Shown here: positions 1 to 5,721 of the stretch, one piece after another | Position numbering within the stretch: position 1 is the stretch's first letter | How the letters are laid out: each line of letters starts with the position of its first letter | DNA from: an uncultured beta proteobacterium | GTDB taxonomy: Bacteria > Pseudomonadota > Gammaproteobacteria > Burkholderiales > Rhodocyclaceae | Reading direction: 5' to 3' | Assembly (NCBI GenBank): GCA_903932755.1 | Contig: CAIZHL010000169.1 | Coordinates: forward strand, 1 to 6,199 | DNA: 6,199 bases | The notes under the pieces: generated by a model | Seen by the model: the letters and a program-made list of their open reading frames with translations, nothing else | The model's database searches: none | Told to the model about the DNA's origin: nothing | Made by a program: the position numbers and the translations under genes

Positions 1-449
1 ACCATCAGATTGCCCTGAGCCATTGCATAGACCTGTCCGTTTGCCCCCTTCAGAGGGGTGAGGATCAGCGTGCCGCCCTTCAGGCTCTTGGCGTTGCCGA
101 TCGACGAAACGGTGACATCGATCAGCTGTCCGGGACGGGCGAAGGCCGGCAGGTTGGCCGTTACCATCACGGCGGCGACGTTTTTCAATTGCAGGGACTG
201 GGCTGTCGGCAAATTGGCCCCCATCGCCGACAGCATGTTGATCACGCTCTGCACGGTAAACGGCGTTTGCGTGGTTTGATCGCCGGTGCCATCCAGACCA
301 ACCACGAGGCCATGGCCAACCAGCTGATTGCTGCGCACGCCGGCAATCGACGCAATATCCTTGATCCGTTCGGCACGCGCCGCGTCCATGAGCAGCAGCG
401 TCATGACCGCCCAGAGAACCATCAGAAAGCTTTTTTTAGTTCGCGTCAT
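1..449 (-). CDS. flgI: Flagellar P-ring protein FlgI, N-terminal part (runs off the window)
   Basis: FlgI forms the periplasmic P-ring that surrounds the distal rod in the peptidoglycan layer. It is exported by Sec and assembles with the L-ring protein FlgH as the rod bushing. I translated this frame by hand from the ATG at 449-447: 149 full codons are visible and the frame is still open at base 1. Residues 1-26 look like a signal peptide, with basic residues at 3-6 (RTKK), a hydrophobic stretch and a cleavage site after ARA (24-26). The mature protein would start [13 protein letters not shown], followed by the conserved stretch [19 protein letters not shown] (41-59), diagnostic of FlgI. The family is normally about 365-375 residues, so more than half is missing because of the window edge, not a mutation. 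The gene starts 10 nt after the flgH stop, and a strong Shine-Dalgarno overlaps that stop, suggesting coupled translation. Confidence 0.96.
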   Translation of the reverse strand, partial: MTRTKKSFLMVLWAVMTLLLMDAARAERIKDIASIAGVRSNQLVGHGLVVGLDGTGDQTTQTPFTVQSVINMLSAMGANLPTAQSLQLKNVAAVMVTANLPAFARPGQLIDVTVSSIGNAKSLKGGTLILTPLKGANGQVYAMAQGNLM

Positions 450-454
450 GTCGA

Positions 455-462
455 TCACCTCA
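455..462 (-). promoter_or_regulatory. Ribosome binding site of flgI overlapping the flgH stop codon
   Basis: On the minus strand the sequence is TGAGGTGA followed by five bases and the flgI ATG. The first TGA is the flgH stop codon, and GAGGTGA is a near-perfect match to the 16S rRNA anti-Shine-Dalgarno. Ribosomes ending flgH therefore stop on the flgI initiation site, which points to translational coupling of the two ring genes. Confidence 0.75.
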
Positions 463-1119
463 GAATGGCAGGAATGTCAGGAAGAAGCGCGAGAGCCATC
501 CTATGACCTGGGCCGAGTCTATGAATCCGTTCGCCTTGTACTCGATGCGCGCATCGGCCACCTGCGTCGAAACAACGGTATTGGCGAAGGTGATCGTATT
601 CGGATTTACCACCCCAGAGAAACGGATGAACTCCTCGCCTTCCTTGAGCCCAATCTGCTTTTCTCCCGAGACCAGCAAGTTGCCGTTGGGGAAAACCTCG
701 ATGACTGTCACGGTCAGCGTACCGGTGAAATCGTTGGATGACGTGTTCTCGCCCTTGCCATTGAAATTGTTGCTGTCGTTCGCCGACAGCGTGGTCCCCT
801 GCACGCTCTTGAAGGGCAGGCCGATCATGGTCGGCACGCTGACATCAACCGTCTGGCTGCGGGAGGTCTTGTTCTCCGACTTCTTCGAAGCCTGGACCTT
901 CTCCTGGATGTTGACTGTCAGGGTGTCGCCGACAAAGCGGGCACGCCGATCCTCGAAAAGCGGTCGCGCGGTCGCAACACTGAAAATCGCACCGCTGCTC
1001 GGAGCGGTGGCAGGCGTCGGCCGCGCGGTCATCGGCTGGTGCACCGCCGTCGACGGAGCCGTCGTCACGCAACCGTACAGGGCAAGGACCAGCACAAGAC
1101 AGCAAGATGATTTATTCAT
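460..1119 (-). CDS. flgH: Flagellar L-ring lipoprotein FlgH
   Basis: FlgH is an outer membrane lipoprotein that forms the L-ring through which the rod leaves the cell envelope. The 219-residue product is close to the family length (E. coli about 232). Residues 1-16 form a short lipoprotein signal with a lipobox LYGC at 14-17, giving lipidated Cys17. A Ser/Thr/Pro/Ala-rich linker (about 18-45) follows. The conserved core is then visible: [21 protein letters not shown], an [18 protein letters not shown] segment, a Gly/Asn-rich middle (about 112-130), [15 protein letters not shown], and the C-terminal [10 protein letters not shown] with [12 protein letters not shown] at the very end. The start ATG has GGAG at 1129-1126, six bases upstream, and the frame has a TGA shortly upstream with no other start between. 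It lies 29 nt after flgG. A 229-codon frame on the opposite strand is a shadow of this gene. Confidence 0.97.
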   Translation of the reverse strand: MNKSSCCLVLVLALYGCVTTAPSTAVHQPMTARPTPATAPSSGAIFSVATARPLFEDRRARFVGDTLTVNIQEKVQASKKSENKTSRSQTVDVSVPTMIGLPFKSVQGTTLSANDSNNFNGKGENTSSNDFTGTLTVTVIEVFPNGNLLVSGEKQIGLKEGEEFIRFSGVVNPNTITFANTVVSTQVADARIEYKANGFIDSAQVIGWLSRFFLTFLPF

Positions 1120-1148
1120 GGTGTACTCCGATATTCATCGCGTTGCCG

Positions 1149-1931
1149 TTACATTTGAGTCAGTCGCGCCAGCATCGCATCGGACGTGGTGATGGCTTTT
1201 GAGTTCATCTCGTACCCCCGCTGCGCCACGATCATGTTCACAAGTTCCTCGGCCACGTTCACGTTGGATGTCTCGACGTAACCCTGGTTGAGCAGGCCGG
1301 TACCGTTGGTCCCCGGCGTGTTCGGCGTGGGCGTTCCCGATGACGCGGTTTCAACAAACAGGTTTTCCCCTACGCTTTGCAACCCGCCGTTGTTGATGAA
1401 GCCGGCAAGCTGGATCGTGCCAATCTGGGTCGGCGTGGTCACGCCCTGCTGGGTATATGAAACGATTCCGTCGCGGGTGATCGTCAGGCTGATGGCGCTC
1501 GCCGGGATCGTAATGGCCGGACTCAGGGGATAGCCGCTGGCCGTGACGATCTGGCCGTTGGCGTCCTTGGTGAATGAGCCGTCCCGCGTATAAGACAGCG
1601 TACCGTCCGGCATCTCCACCTGGAAGAAGCCGTTGCCCTGAATCGCCAGGTCGAGCGGATTGTCGGTTTTCAGCAGATTGCCCTGGTTAAAGATATGTTC
1701 GGTGCCGACCACCCTCACCCCGGTGCCCAGCGTCAGCCCGGAAGGAATCACGGTTGTCTGCGACGAGGATGCGCCCGGCTGCCGGAGAGTCTGGTACAGC
1801 AGGTCCTCGAACACGGGACGCGAACGCTTGAAACCGTTGGTGCTGACGTTGGCCAGATTGTTGGTGATGACCTCCATGGAGGTCTGCTGTGCATCCAGAC
1901 CGGTCTTGGCAATCCAGAGTGAGCGAATCAT
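1149..1931 (-). CDS. flgG: Flagellar distal rod protein FlgG
   Basis: FlgG builds the distal rod of the flagellar drive shaft, exported through the flagellar type III apparatus. The product is 260 residues, the same length as enterobacterial FlgG. It begins with the rod/hook N-terminal motif ([16 protein letters not shown], then [21 protein letters not shown] at about 24-44). Residues 46-65 carry the FlgG-specific loop ([12 protein letters not shown] and PSG), which in Salmonella is known to distinguish the stiff rod from the flexible hook. The middle has [23 protein letters not shown], and the C-terminus has [29 protein letters not shown], the shared helix of axial proteins. AGGAG at 1945-1941 lies nine bases before the ATG, and an in-frame TAA upstream excludes a longer start. 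The gene follows flgE2 by 48 nt and precedes flgH by 29 nt. Nothing looks damaged. Confidence 0.97.
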   Translation of the reverse strand: MIRSLWIAKTGLDAQQTSMEVITNNLANVSTNGFKRSRPVFEDLLYQTLRQPGASSSQTTVIPSGLTLGTGVRVVGTEHIFNQGNLLKTDNPLDLAIQGNGFFQVEMPDGTLSYTRDGSFTKDANGQIVTASGYPLSPAITIPASAISLTITRDGIVSYTQQGVTTPTQIGTIQLAGFINNGGLQSVGENLFVETASSGTPTPNTPGTNGTGLLNQGYVETSNVNVAEELVNMIVAQRGYEMNSKAITTSDAMLARLTQM

Positions 1932-1979
1932 CGCGAGCTGCTCCTGACAAGGCGAAAGAGGTTATGGTGCGGCCGGGGT

Positions 1980-3251
1980 TCAGGTGGCGTTGGCCAGGTT
2001 TTGCAGTACCTGATCGAGAATCTTGAAGGTCTGGGCGCTCGCCTGATAGTTGCGTTGCTGCTCGATCAGGGCCACCAGTTCGACCGTCAGGTCGACGTTG
2101 GACTGTTCCCTGGCGGCGCCCTGGATACTGCCTAGGCCGAATCCACGGCTGCCCAGCGGCGTGTCGAGAAGCTCCGCGCCGGAGCCCTTCACCGGATCCG
2201 CATTCGTCATCCACTGGTTGTCTCCCAGGCTGATCAGTGCATTGGGATTGTTGAAATTGGCGAGCACGACCTGCGCCACCTTGCGCGACTCGCCGTTCGA
2301 ATAGAAGGCCTGAATTACGCCATCGTTGCCGACGCGGAGGCCGACCGCGCCGTCAATCGCGCCTGCGCCATAGCCATCCTGCGTGATCGAGCTGACGCTG
2401 AACGGATTGCCGTACTGAACGGTTTTGCCGAGGTCGAGGGTGACTGACAGGTTGCCACCACCCCCGAGAGCATAGGTCTGGGCTGCCAGCGGCATGGCGG
2501 TCGTCATCGAGCCATTGGTATCGAAACTCAGGCTCACCGGCCCCGTCTGCGCGATGCCGTCCAGGGTGGTATGGAGATCCCAGAGATTTCCCGGGGACGA
2601 TTTCGAAAAGTAGATTCTCAGGTTGTGGGTGGCGCCAGTCGCATCGAACACGGTGAGCGCCGCCGAATCGTTAAAGGTCAGCTCATTGTTCGCGGCGAAC
2701 GGTGCGACCGCCGGGACGGCGGCCTGTGCATCCAGGCTGGCGCCGACCAGCACCCGGCTGGTGGCGGCGGCGGGCATGACCGGATCGATCAGGATGTCCT
2801 GCGGCGCGGCGGTCGTTACGATCACGCCCTGGGGGTCGGTGCCGTAGTCGGCCGCATAACCGGTCACATTGAGTCCGTTGCGATTGACGAGAGCGAACTG
2901 GCCCGACGTGCCGGTGTCGTAGCTCAGCCGGAACTGGCCGTCGCGGGTATAGGTTATCGCGCCGCCGTTGTTCAGGCGGAAGAACCCCGGCCCGGTGATC
3001 GCCATATCGATGGGATTTTCGCTTTGCAGCGCAACTCCCTGGTCGAACTTCTGGTTGATGATCTCGGCACTGACGCCGGCGCTCGCCGCTCCGCTCGACG
3101 GTTCTCCATCCGCCGAGGCGGCCAGCACGTCGGCGAAACGTACGCTCGAGCTCTTGAAGCCGATGGTTTGCGAATTTGCTATGTTGTTGCCGATGACGTC
3201 GATCGCCCTCGAAGCGGCGGTCAATCCGCTCAGGCTCGCTGCAAAGCTCAT
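1980..3251 (-). CDS. flgE: Second FlgE-type flagellar hook protein (extra copy between flgF and flgG)
   Basis: The 423-residue product has hook protein architecture: N-terminal axial motif (SLSGLTAASRAIDVIGNNIANSQTIGFK, 6-33), FADVLAAS (39-46), FDQGVALQSENPIDMAITGPGFF (69-91), YTRDGQFRLS (101-110), a variable middle domain (about 140-290), the SITQDGYGAGAI motif (288-299) and the C-terminal helix SNVDLTVELVALIEQQRNYQASAQT (384-408). The length fits ordinary FlgE (Salmonella about 403). FlgG is about 260 and FlgF about 250, so this is not a rod gene. By eye the first 46 residues match the other FlgE in this window at 31 positions and the last 40 at 25, so the two are paralogs, not copies of a recent duplication. 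It has no cysteine and no alanine-rich insert. GGGAG at 3265-3261 lies nine bases before the ATG, and an in-frame TGA upstream excludes a longer start. The position between flgF and flgG is not the classical order. Which FlgE forms the main hook cannot be told from sequence; flgE2 is only a label used here. Confidence 0.93.
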   Translation of the reverse strand: MSFAASLSGLTAASRAIDVIGNNIANSQTIGFKSSSVRFADVLAASADGEPSSGAASAGVSAEIINQKFDQGVALQSENPIDMAITGPGFFRLNNGGAITYTRDGQFRLSYDTGTSGQFALVNRNGLNVTGYAADYGTDPQGVIVTTAAPQDILIDPVMPAAATSRVLVGASLDAQAAVPAVAPFAANNELTFNDSAALTVFDATGATHNLRIYFSKSSPGNLWDLHTTLDGIAQTGPVSLSFDTNGSMTTAMPLAAQTYALGGGGNLSVTLDLGKTVQYGNPFSVSSITQDGYGAGAIDGAVGLRVGNDGVIQAFYSNGESRKVAQVVLANFNNPNALISLGDNQWMTNADPVKGSGAELLDTPLGSRGFGLGSIQGAAREQSNVDLTVELVALIEQQRNYQASAQTFKILDQVLQNLANAT

Positions 3252-3319
3252 GGTTCGGGTCTCCCGCTTGTCGTCTGTTTCTTCAGTTCAATCTTGGCGT
3301 TTCCGGAAACGTGGCTCAT
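3248..3319 (-). CDS. Possible 23-residue reading frame bridging flgF and flgE2
   Basis: The 77-nt spacer between flgF and flgE2 holds an ATG-started frame encoding MSHVSGNAKIELKKQTTSG followed by RPEP. Its ATG lies 9 nt after the flgF TAG, with AGGA overlapping that stop seven bases upstream, so a ribosome could load. Its TGA stop overlaps the flgE2 start codon as ATGA, the classical arrangement for translational coupling. The peptide is hydrophilic and basic and matches no family I know. It may be a coupling leader, a real small protein, or chance: a frame this short is common by chance and flgE2 has its own Shine-Dalgarno. Only the geometry argues for it. Confidence 0.25.
   Translation of the reverse strand: MSHVSGNAKIELKKQTTSGRPEP
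3298..3311. repeat. 14-bp perfect palindrome in the flgF-flgE2 spacer
   Basis: The sequence CGTTTCCGGAAACG equals its own reverse complement. With no spacer it makes a poor RNA hairpin, so it is not a terminator, but it has the symmetry of a dimeric protein binding site. About 0.4 such 14-mers are expected by chance in a window of this size, so the only support is its position in one of the few non-coding gaps. It also lies inside the possible 23-codon frame. Confidence 0.3.
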
Positions 3320-3328
3320 GACCAATTC

Positions 3329-4081
3329 CTAGCGCAATGCGAGGATTTGAGTTGCGGCCCGGTCGTTGGTATCCGCCGTTGACAACATTTTCATTTGCAT
3401 CTCGAATTGCCGCGCCAGCGAAATCATCGCCACCATTTGTTCGGCCGGATTGACGTTGCTGCCTTCGAGAGTCCCGGTCGCGAGCTTGACGTTTTCATCG
3501 ACCGGCGCAGCGGAGCCGTCCTGCAGTCGAAACAGGCCGTCTCCGCCGCGAACCAGATCGGCTACCGGCGGATTGACGAGCTTCACCCGGCCGATGACGC
3601 TTACCGTATTTTGGGCGCCTGACTCGGGCAAGGCGGAGATCGTGCCATCGACGCCGACGCTGATTTTTTGTTCCGGAGGGACGGTAATTGACCCGCCGTC
3701 TCCTTGCACCGGCACGCCGCTGCGGGTCTGGACAACTCCGTTCACATCGAGTTCGAAGCTGCCGTCACGGGTATAGGCCTCGCTGCCGTCCGGCATCTGC
3801 AGGGCGATCCAGCCGGCTCCCCGCACGGCCATATCCAGTGGCCGATCGGTGGTCACCATCGGGCCGGAAGTGTAGTCGGTGTGGGTGCTGGCATCGACGG
3901 CAATAGCGCGCGTAGCCAGGCCCTTCTGCAAAGAAGTTGACTGTATCTGAACGGCACGCAAGCGATGCTCCTCGGCCCGGTAGCCGGTGGAATTTGCGTT
4001 GGCGAGGTTGTGTGTCACCGCCGCCTGCCGATTCAGCGTCTGGCTTGCCCCGCTCATCGCCGTGTAGATCAGTCTGTCCAT
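3329..4081 (-). CDS. flgF: Flagellar proximal rod protein FlgF
   Basis: FlgF forms part of the proximal rod, between FlgB/FlgC and the distal rod FlgG. The product is 250 residues, matching the family (E. coli 251). It opens with the FlgF-typical MDRLIYTAMSGASQTLNRQA, then HNLANANSTGYR (24-35). The middle has TSGPMVTTDRPLDMAVRGAGW (71-91) and AYTRDGSFELDVNGVVQTRSG (102-122), and the C-terminal axial helix is LEGSNVNPAEQMVAMISLARQFEMQMK (205-231). An in-frame TGA upstream with no ATG, GTG or TTG after it fixes the start at 4081. The ribosome binding site is weak (GGGCGG within 12 bases of the ATG, no GGAG or AGGA), unlike the strong sites of the neighbouring genes. This may fit the low copy number of FlgF in the rod, but that is inference. 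The gene follows flgE1 by 85 nt. Confidence 0.96.
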   Translation of the reverse strand: MDRLIYTAMSGASQTLNRQAAVTHNLANANSTGYRAEEHRLRAVQIQSTSLQKGLATRAIAVDASTHTDYTSGPMVTTDRPLDMAVRGAGWIALQMPDGSEAYTRDGSFELDVNGVVQTRSGVPVQGDGGSITVPPEQKISVGVDGTISALPESGAQNTVSVIGRVKLVNPPVADLVRGGDGLFRLQDGSAAPVDENVKLATGTLEGSNVNPAEQMVAMISLARQFEMQMKMLSTADTNDRAATQILALR

Positions 4082-4166
4082 GTCGCCGCCCGGTTCATCG
4101 CCGCATTTTTTGTCGTCGCACGATCCGCCGTATCGTCAGGACCGACTAAATGGCTGCACATCATTC

Positions 4167-5708
4167 TTAACGCAGGTTGACCAGGGTCTGCAGAATGCTG
4201 TCCTGCGTCTTGATCGTCTGTGCGTTGGCCTGGTATGCCCGCTGCTGGGTAATCATGTTGACCAGTTCGGCGGTCAGATCCACGTTGGAATCTTCGAGCC
4301 CCGAGGCCTGCAGTACGCCGTACTGACCCGAGGACCCCGGCCCTCCTACGATCGGATCACCGCTCGTCGGCGATTGCGCCCAGCGATTGTCGCCCAGCGG
4401 CTGCAAGCCCTGAGGATTGCGGAAGCTGGCAAGGATGACCTGGCCCACTGGTTTGGTCTGCCCATTGGTATAACGACCCAGCACCAATCCATCCTTGCCG
4501 ATATTGAAGCCTGCCAGCGTACCCGCGGCATATCCATCCTGGATCATGGCGTTCACCGCAAACTGTGTGCCGTACTGGGTAGAACCGGAGAAGTCCAGTG
4601 GAAACGTCTGGGGCGAGGCAACCGCCCCGGAGTACCCGAGCTGCGCATCGGTAAGCGCGACCGCAAACGCCGGAGATGCGAGCGCACCCGAAGTATTGAA
4701 GGTCATCGTGCCTACGGCGATTGCACCGCCCGCGGACAAGTCCGTGAATGGTGGCACCGCACCCGCCGGATTCGTGACCGTAGCGTAAACCTGCCATGTA
4801 TTCGGGGCTGCGGACGGTATGGCCGCAATCGCCGCAGCACTTGCAGCGGCGGCTTCGCCAGCAGTGGCCGGGGGCGCCGCGGCAAGGGCGGCCGCACTCG
4901 CGGCAGCACCGATGGCCGCGGCGCTGCTGCCAGCCGCGGCAGCAGCACTCGCAGCAGCAATCGCGGCTGCCTGTGGCACCGGATCCGAAACGATCGGCCC
5001 GCCGGCCGCAGCGCCGATTGCAGCAGCGGCGGCAACGACGCTTGCGCCGCCATCGCCTTTGACGAAATACATCGAGTATGTATGGGGATTTCCAAGGCTG
5101 TCATAGACGGTCGTCGCCGTCGACTGGTTGTATGAGGTCGGATCGCTGTAGTTGAATACCGGAGTGGCAGGGACGCCCAGGCGGGAGTCGAGGTTGACGT
5201 TGGCCTGGATCCCGCTCCCCGAACTGCTGCCACCGGTCGCTTGAGGTGTCCCGGACAAGCTCTGGGTCGGGTCGAACAAGCGCAGCGGCACCGCTGGCGA
5301 ACCGGCGGCGATCACTCCATTGACGGCTGCGATGCCCTTGAGCTGCAAACCTTGCGAGTTGACGATGAAGCCGTCCTTGTCGAGCTGGAACTGGCCGTTC
5401 CGCCCATAGACCGTTCCGCCCGAGCCGTCATCCATCAGGAAGAATCCGCCGCCATTGATTGCAGTATCGAGCGGATTGTTGGTGACGGAAATATTGCCCT
5501 GGGAAAACTGTTGAACGATGGCCGACACCTTGGCTCCGATTCCAACCGGCGCAGCACCTGCACCGCTCAACGACGCGGCAAACACGTCGGCAAACTGTGC
5601 CGAACCGCTCTTGAAGCCGATCGTTCCCGAGTTGGCAATATTGTTGCCGACGGTATCAAGCGCCTTGGAAGAGGCGTTGAGACCGCTTAAACCTTGCTGA
5701 AAGCCCAT
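4167..5708 (-). CDS. flgE: Flagellar hook protein FlgE with alanine-rich insert
   Basis: FlgE subunits polymerise under the FlgD cap into the hook, the universal joint between rod and filament. The 513-residue product is long for the family; without an insert of about 83 residues it would be about 430. Visible in order: N-terminal axial motif GLSGLNASSKALDTVGNNIA (6-25) then TIGFK (29-33), FADVFAASLSG (39-49), FSQGNISVTNNPLDTAINGGGFF (68-90), YGRNGQFQLDKDGFIVNSQG (101-120), a Gly/Ser linker (159-166), TTVYDSLGNPHTYSMYFVK (199-217), the alanine-rich insert (about 219-301), resumption at NTWQVYATV (303-311), MIQDGYAAGTLAGF (388-401) and the C-terminal helix SNVDLTAELVNMITQQRAYQANAQT (474-498). 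No cysteine is present. GGGAG at 5719-5715 lies six bases before the ATG, only 13 nt after the flgD stop. This is the positional counterpart of the standard flgE (after flgD, before flgF). The second hook gene in the operon lies at 3251-1980. The open frame across the insert, clean on both sides, argues against a frameshift. Confidence 0.95.
   Translation of the reverse strand: MGFQQGLSGLNASSKALDTVGNNIANSGTIGFKSGSAQFADVFAASLSGAGAAPVGIGAKVSAIVQQFSQGNISVTNNPLDTAINGGGFFLMDDGSGGTVYGRNGQFQLDKDGFIVNSQGLQLKGIAAVNGVIAAGSPAVPLRLFDPTQSLSGTPQATGGSSSGSGIQANVNLDSRLGVPATPVFNYSDPTSYNQSTATTVYDSLGNPHTYSMYFVKGDGGASVVAAAAAIGAAAGGPIVSDPVPQAAAIAAASAAAAAGSSAAAIGAAASAAALAAAPPATAGEAAAASAAAIAAIPSAAPNTWQVYATVTNPAGAVPPFTDLSAGGAIAVGTMTFNTSGALASPAFAVALTDAQLGYSGAVASPQTFPLDFSGSTQYGTQFAVNAMIQDGYAAGTLAGFNIGKDGLVLGRYTNGQTKPVGQVILASFRNPQGLQPLGDNRWAQSPTSGDPIVGGPGSSGQYGVLQASGLEDSNVDLTAELVNMITQQRAYQANAQTIKTQDSILQTLVNLR
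4806..5054 (-). repeat. Alanine-rich low-complexity segment inside FlgE
   Basis: Residues 219-301 of FlgE contain 45 alanines in 83 positions by my count, with only three charged residues (D219, D242, E285). The rest is Gly, Ser, Pro, Val and spaced Ile/Leu. The octapeptide AAAIGAAA ends at 270, and a near copy (AAAIGAAA within 228-235) lies 35 residues earlier; AAAIAA also occurs twice (248-253 and 291-296). All four Ala codons GCA, GCC, GCG and GCT are mixed, so this is not a fresh trinucleotide expansion. The paralog in the same operon goes directly from YFSKSSPG to NLWDLHTTL at the aligned point, which delimits the insert well. The opposite strand also reads as an Ala-rich frame, because GCN-rich DNA mirrors itself. 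Confidence 0.85.
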
Positions 5709-5721
5709 GTTCTTCTCCCGC

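Noticed and set aside
503..1192. 229-codon plus-strand frame opposite flgH
   Set aside because: It is a shadow of flgH in GC-rich DNA; the minus-strand product has the lipobox and the full FlgH core.
2571..3332. 253-codon plus-strand frame opposite the second flgE
   Set aside because: It covers a well-supported FlgE-type gene on the other strand, and its product is rich in Arg and Gly with no recognisable domain.
4098..4140. Possible terminator hairpin between flgE and flgF
   Set aside because: The stems are only 4-5 bp, compete with each other and are not followed by a T-run on the minus strand.
4819..5106. Alanine-rich plus-strand frame of 95 codons
   Set aside because: It is the mirror image of the Ala-rich insert of FlgE: GCN repeats also read as Ala in one antisense frame. 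It shows no independent sign of being a gene.
4080..5135. 351-codon plus-strand frame opposite flgE
   Set aside because: It runs antisense to an unmistakable FlgE, has an arginine-rich low-complexity product without family features, and is expected from GC-rich codon use on the other strand.
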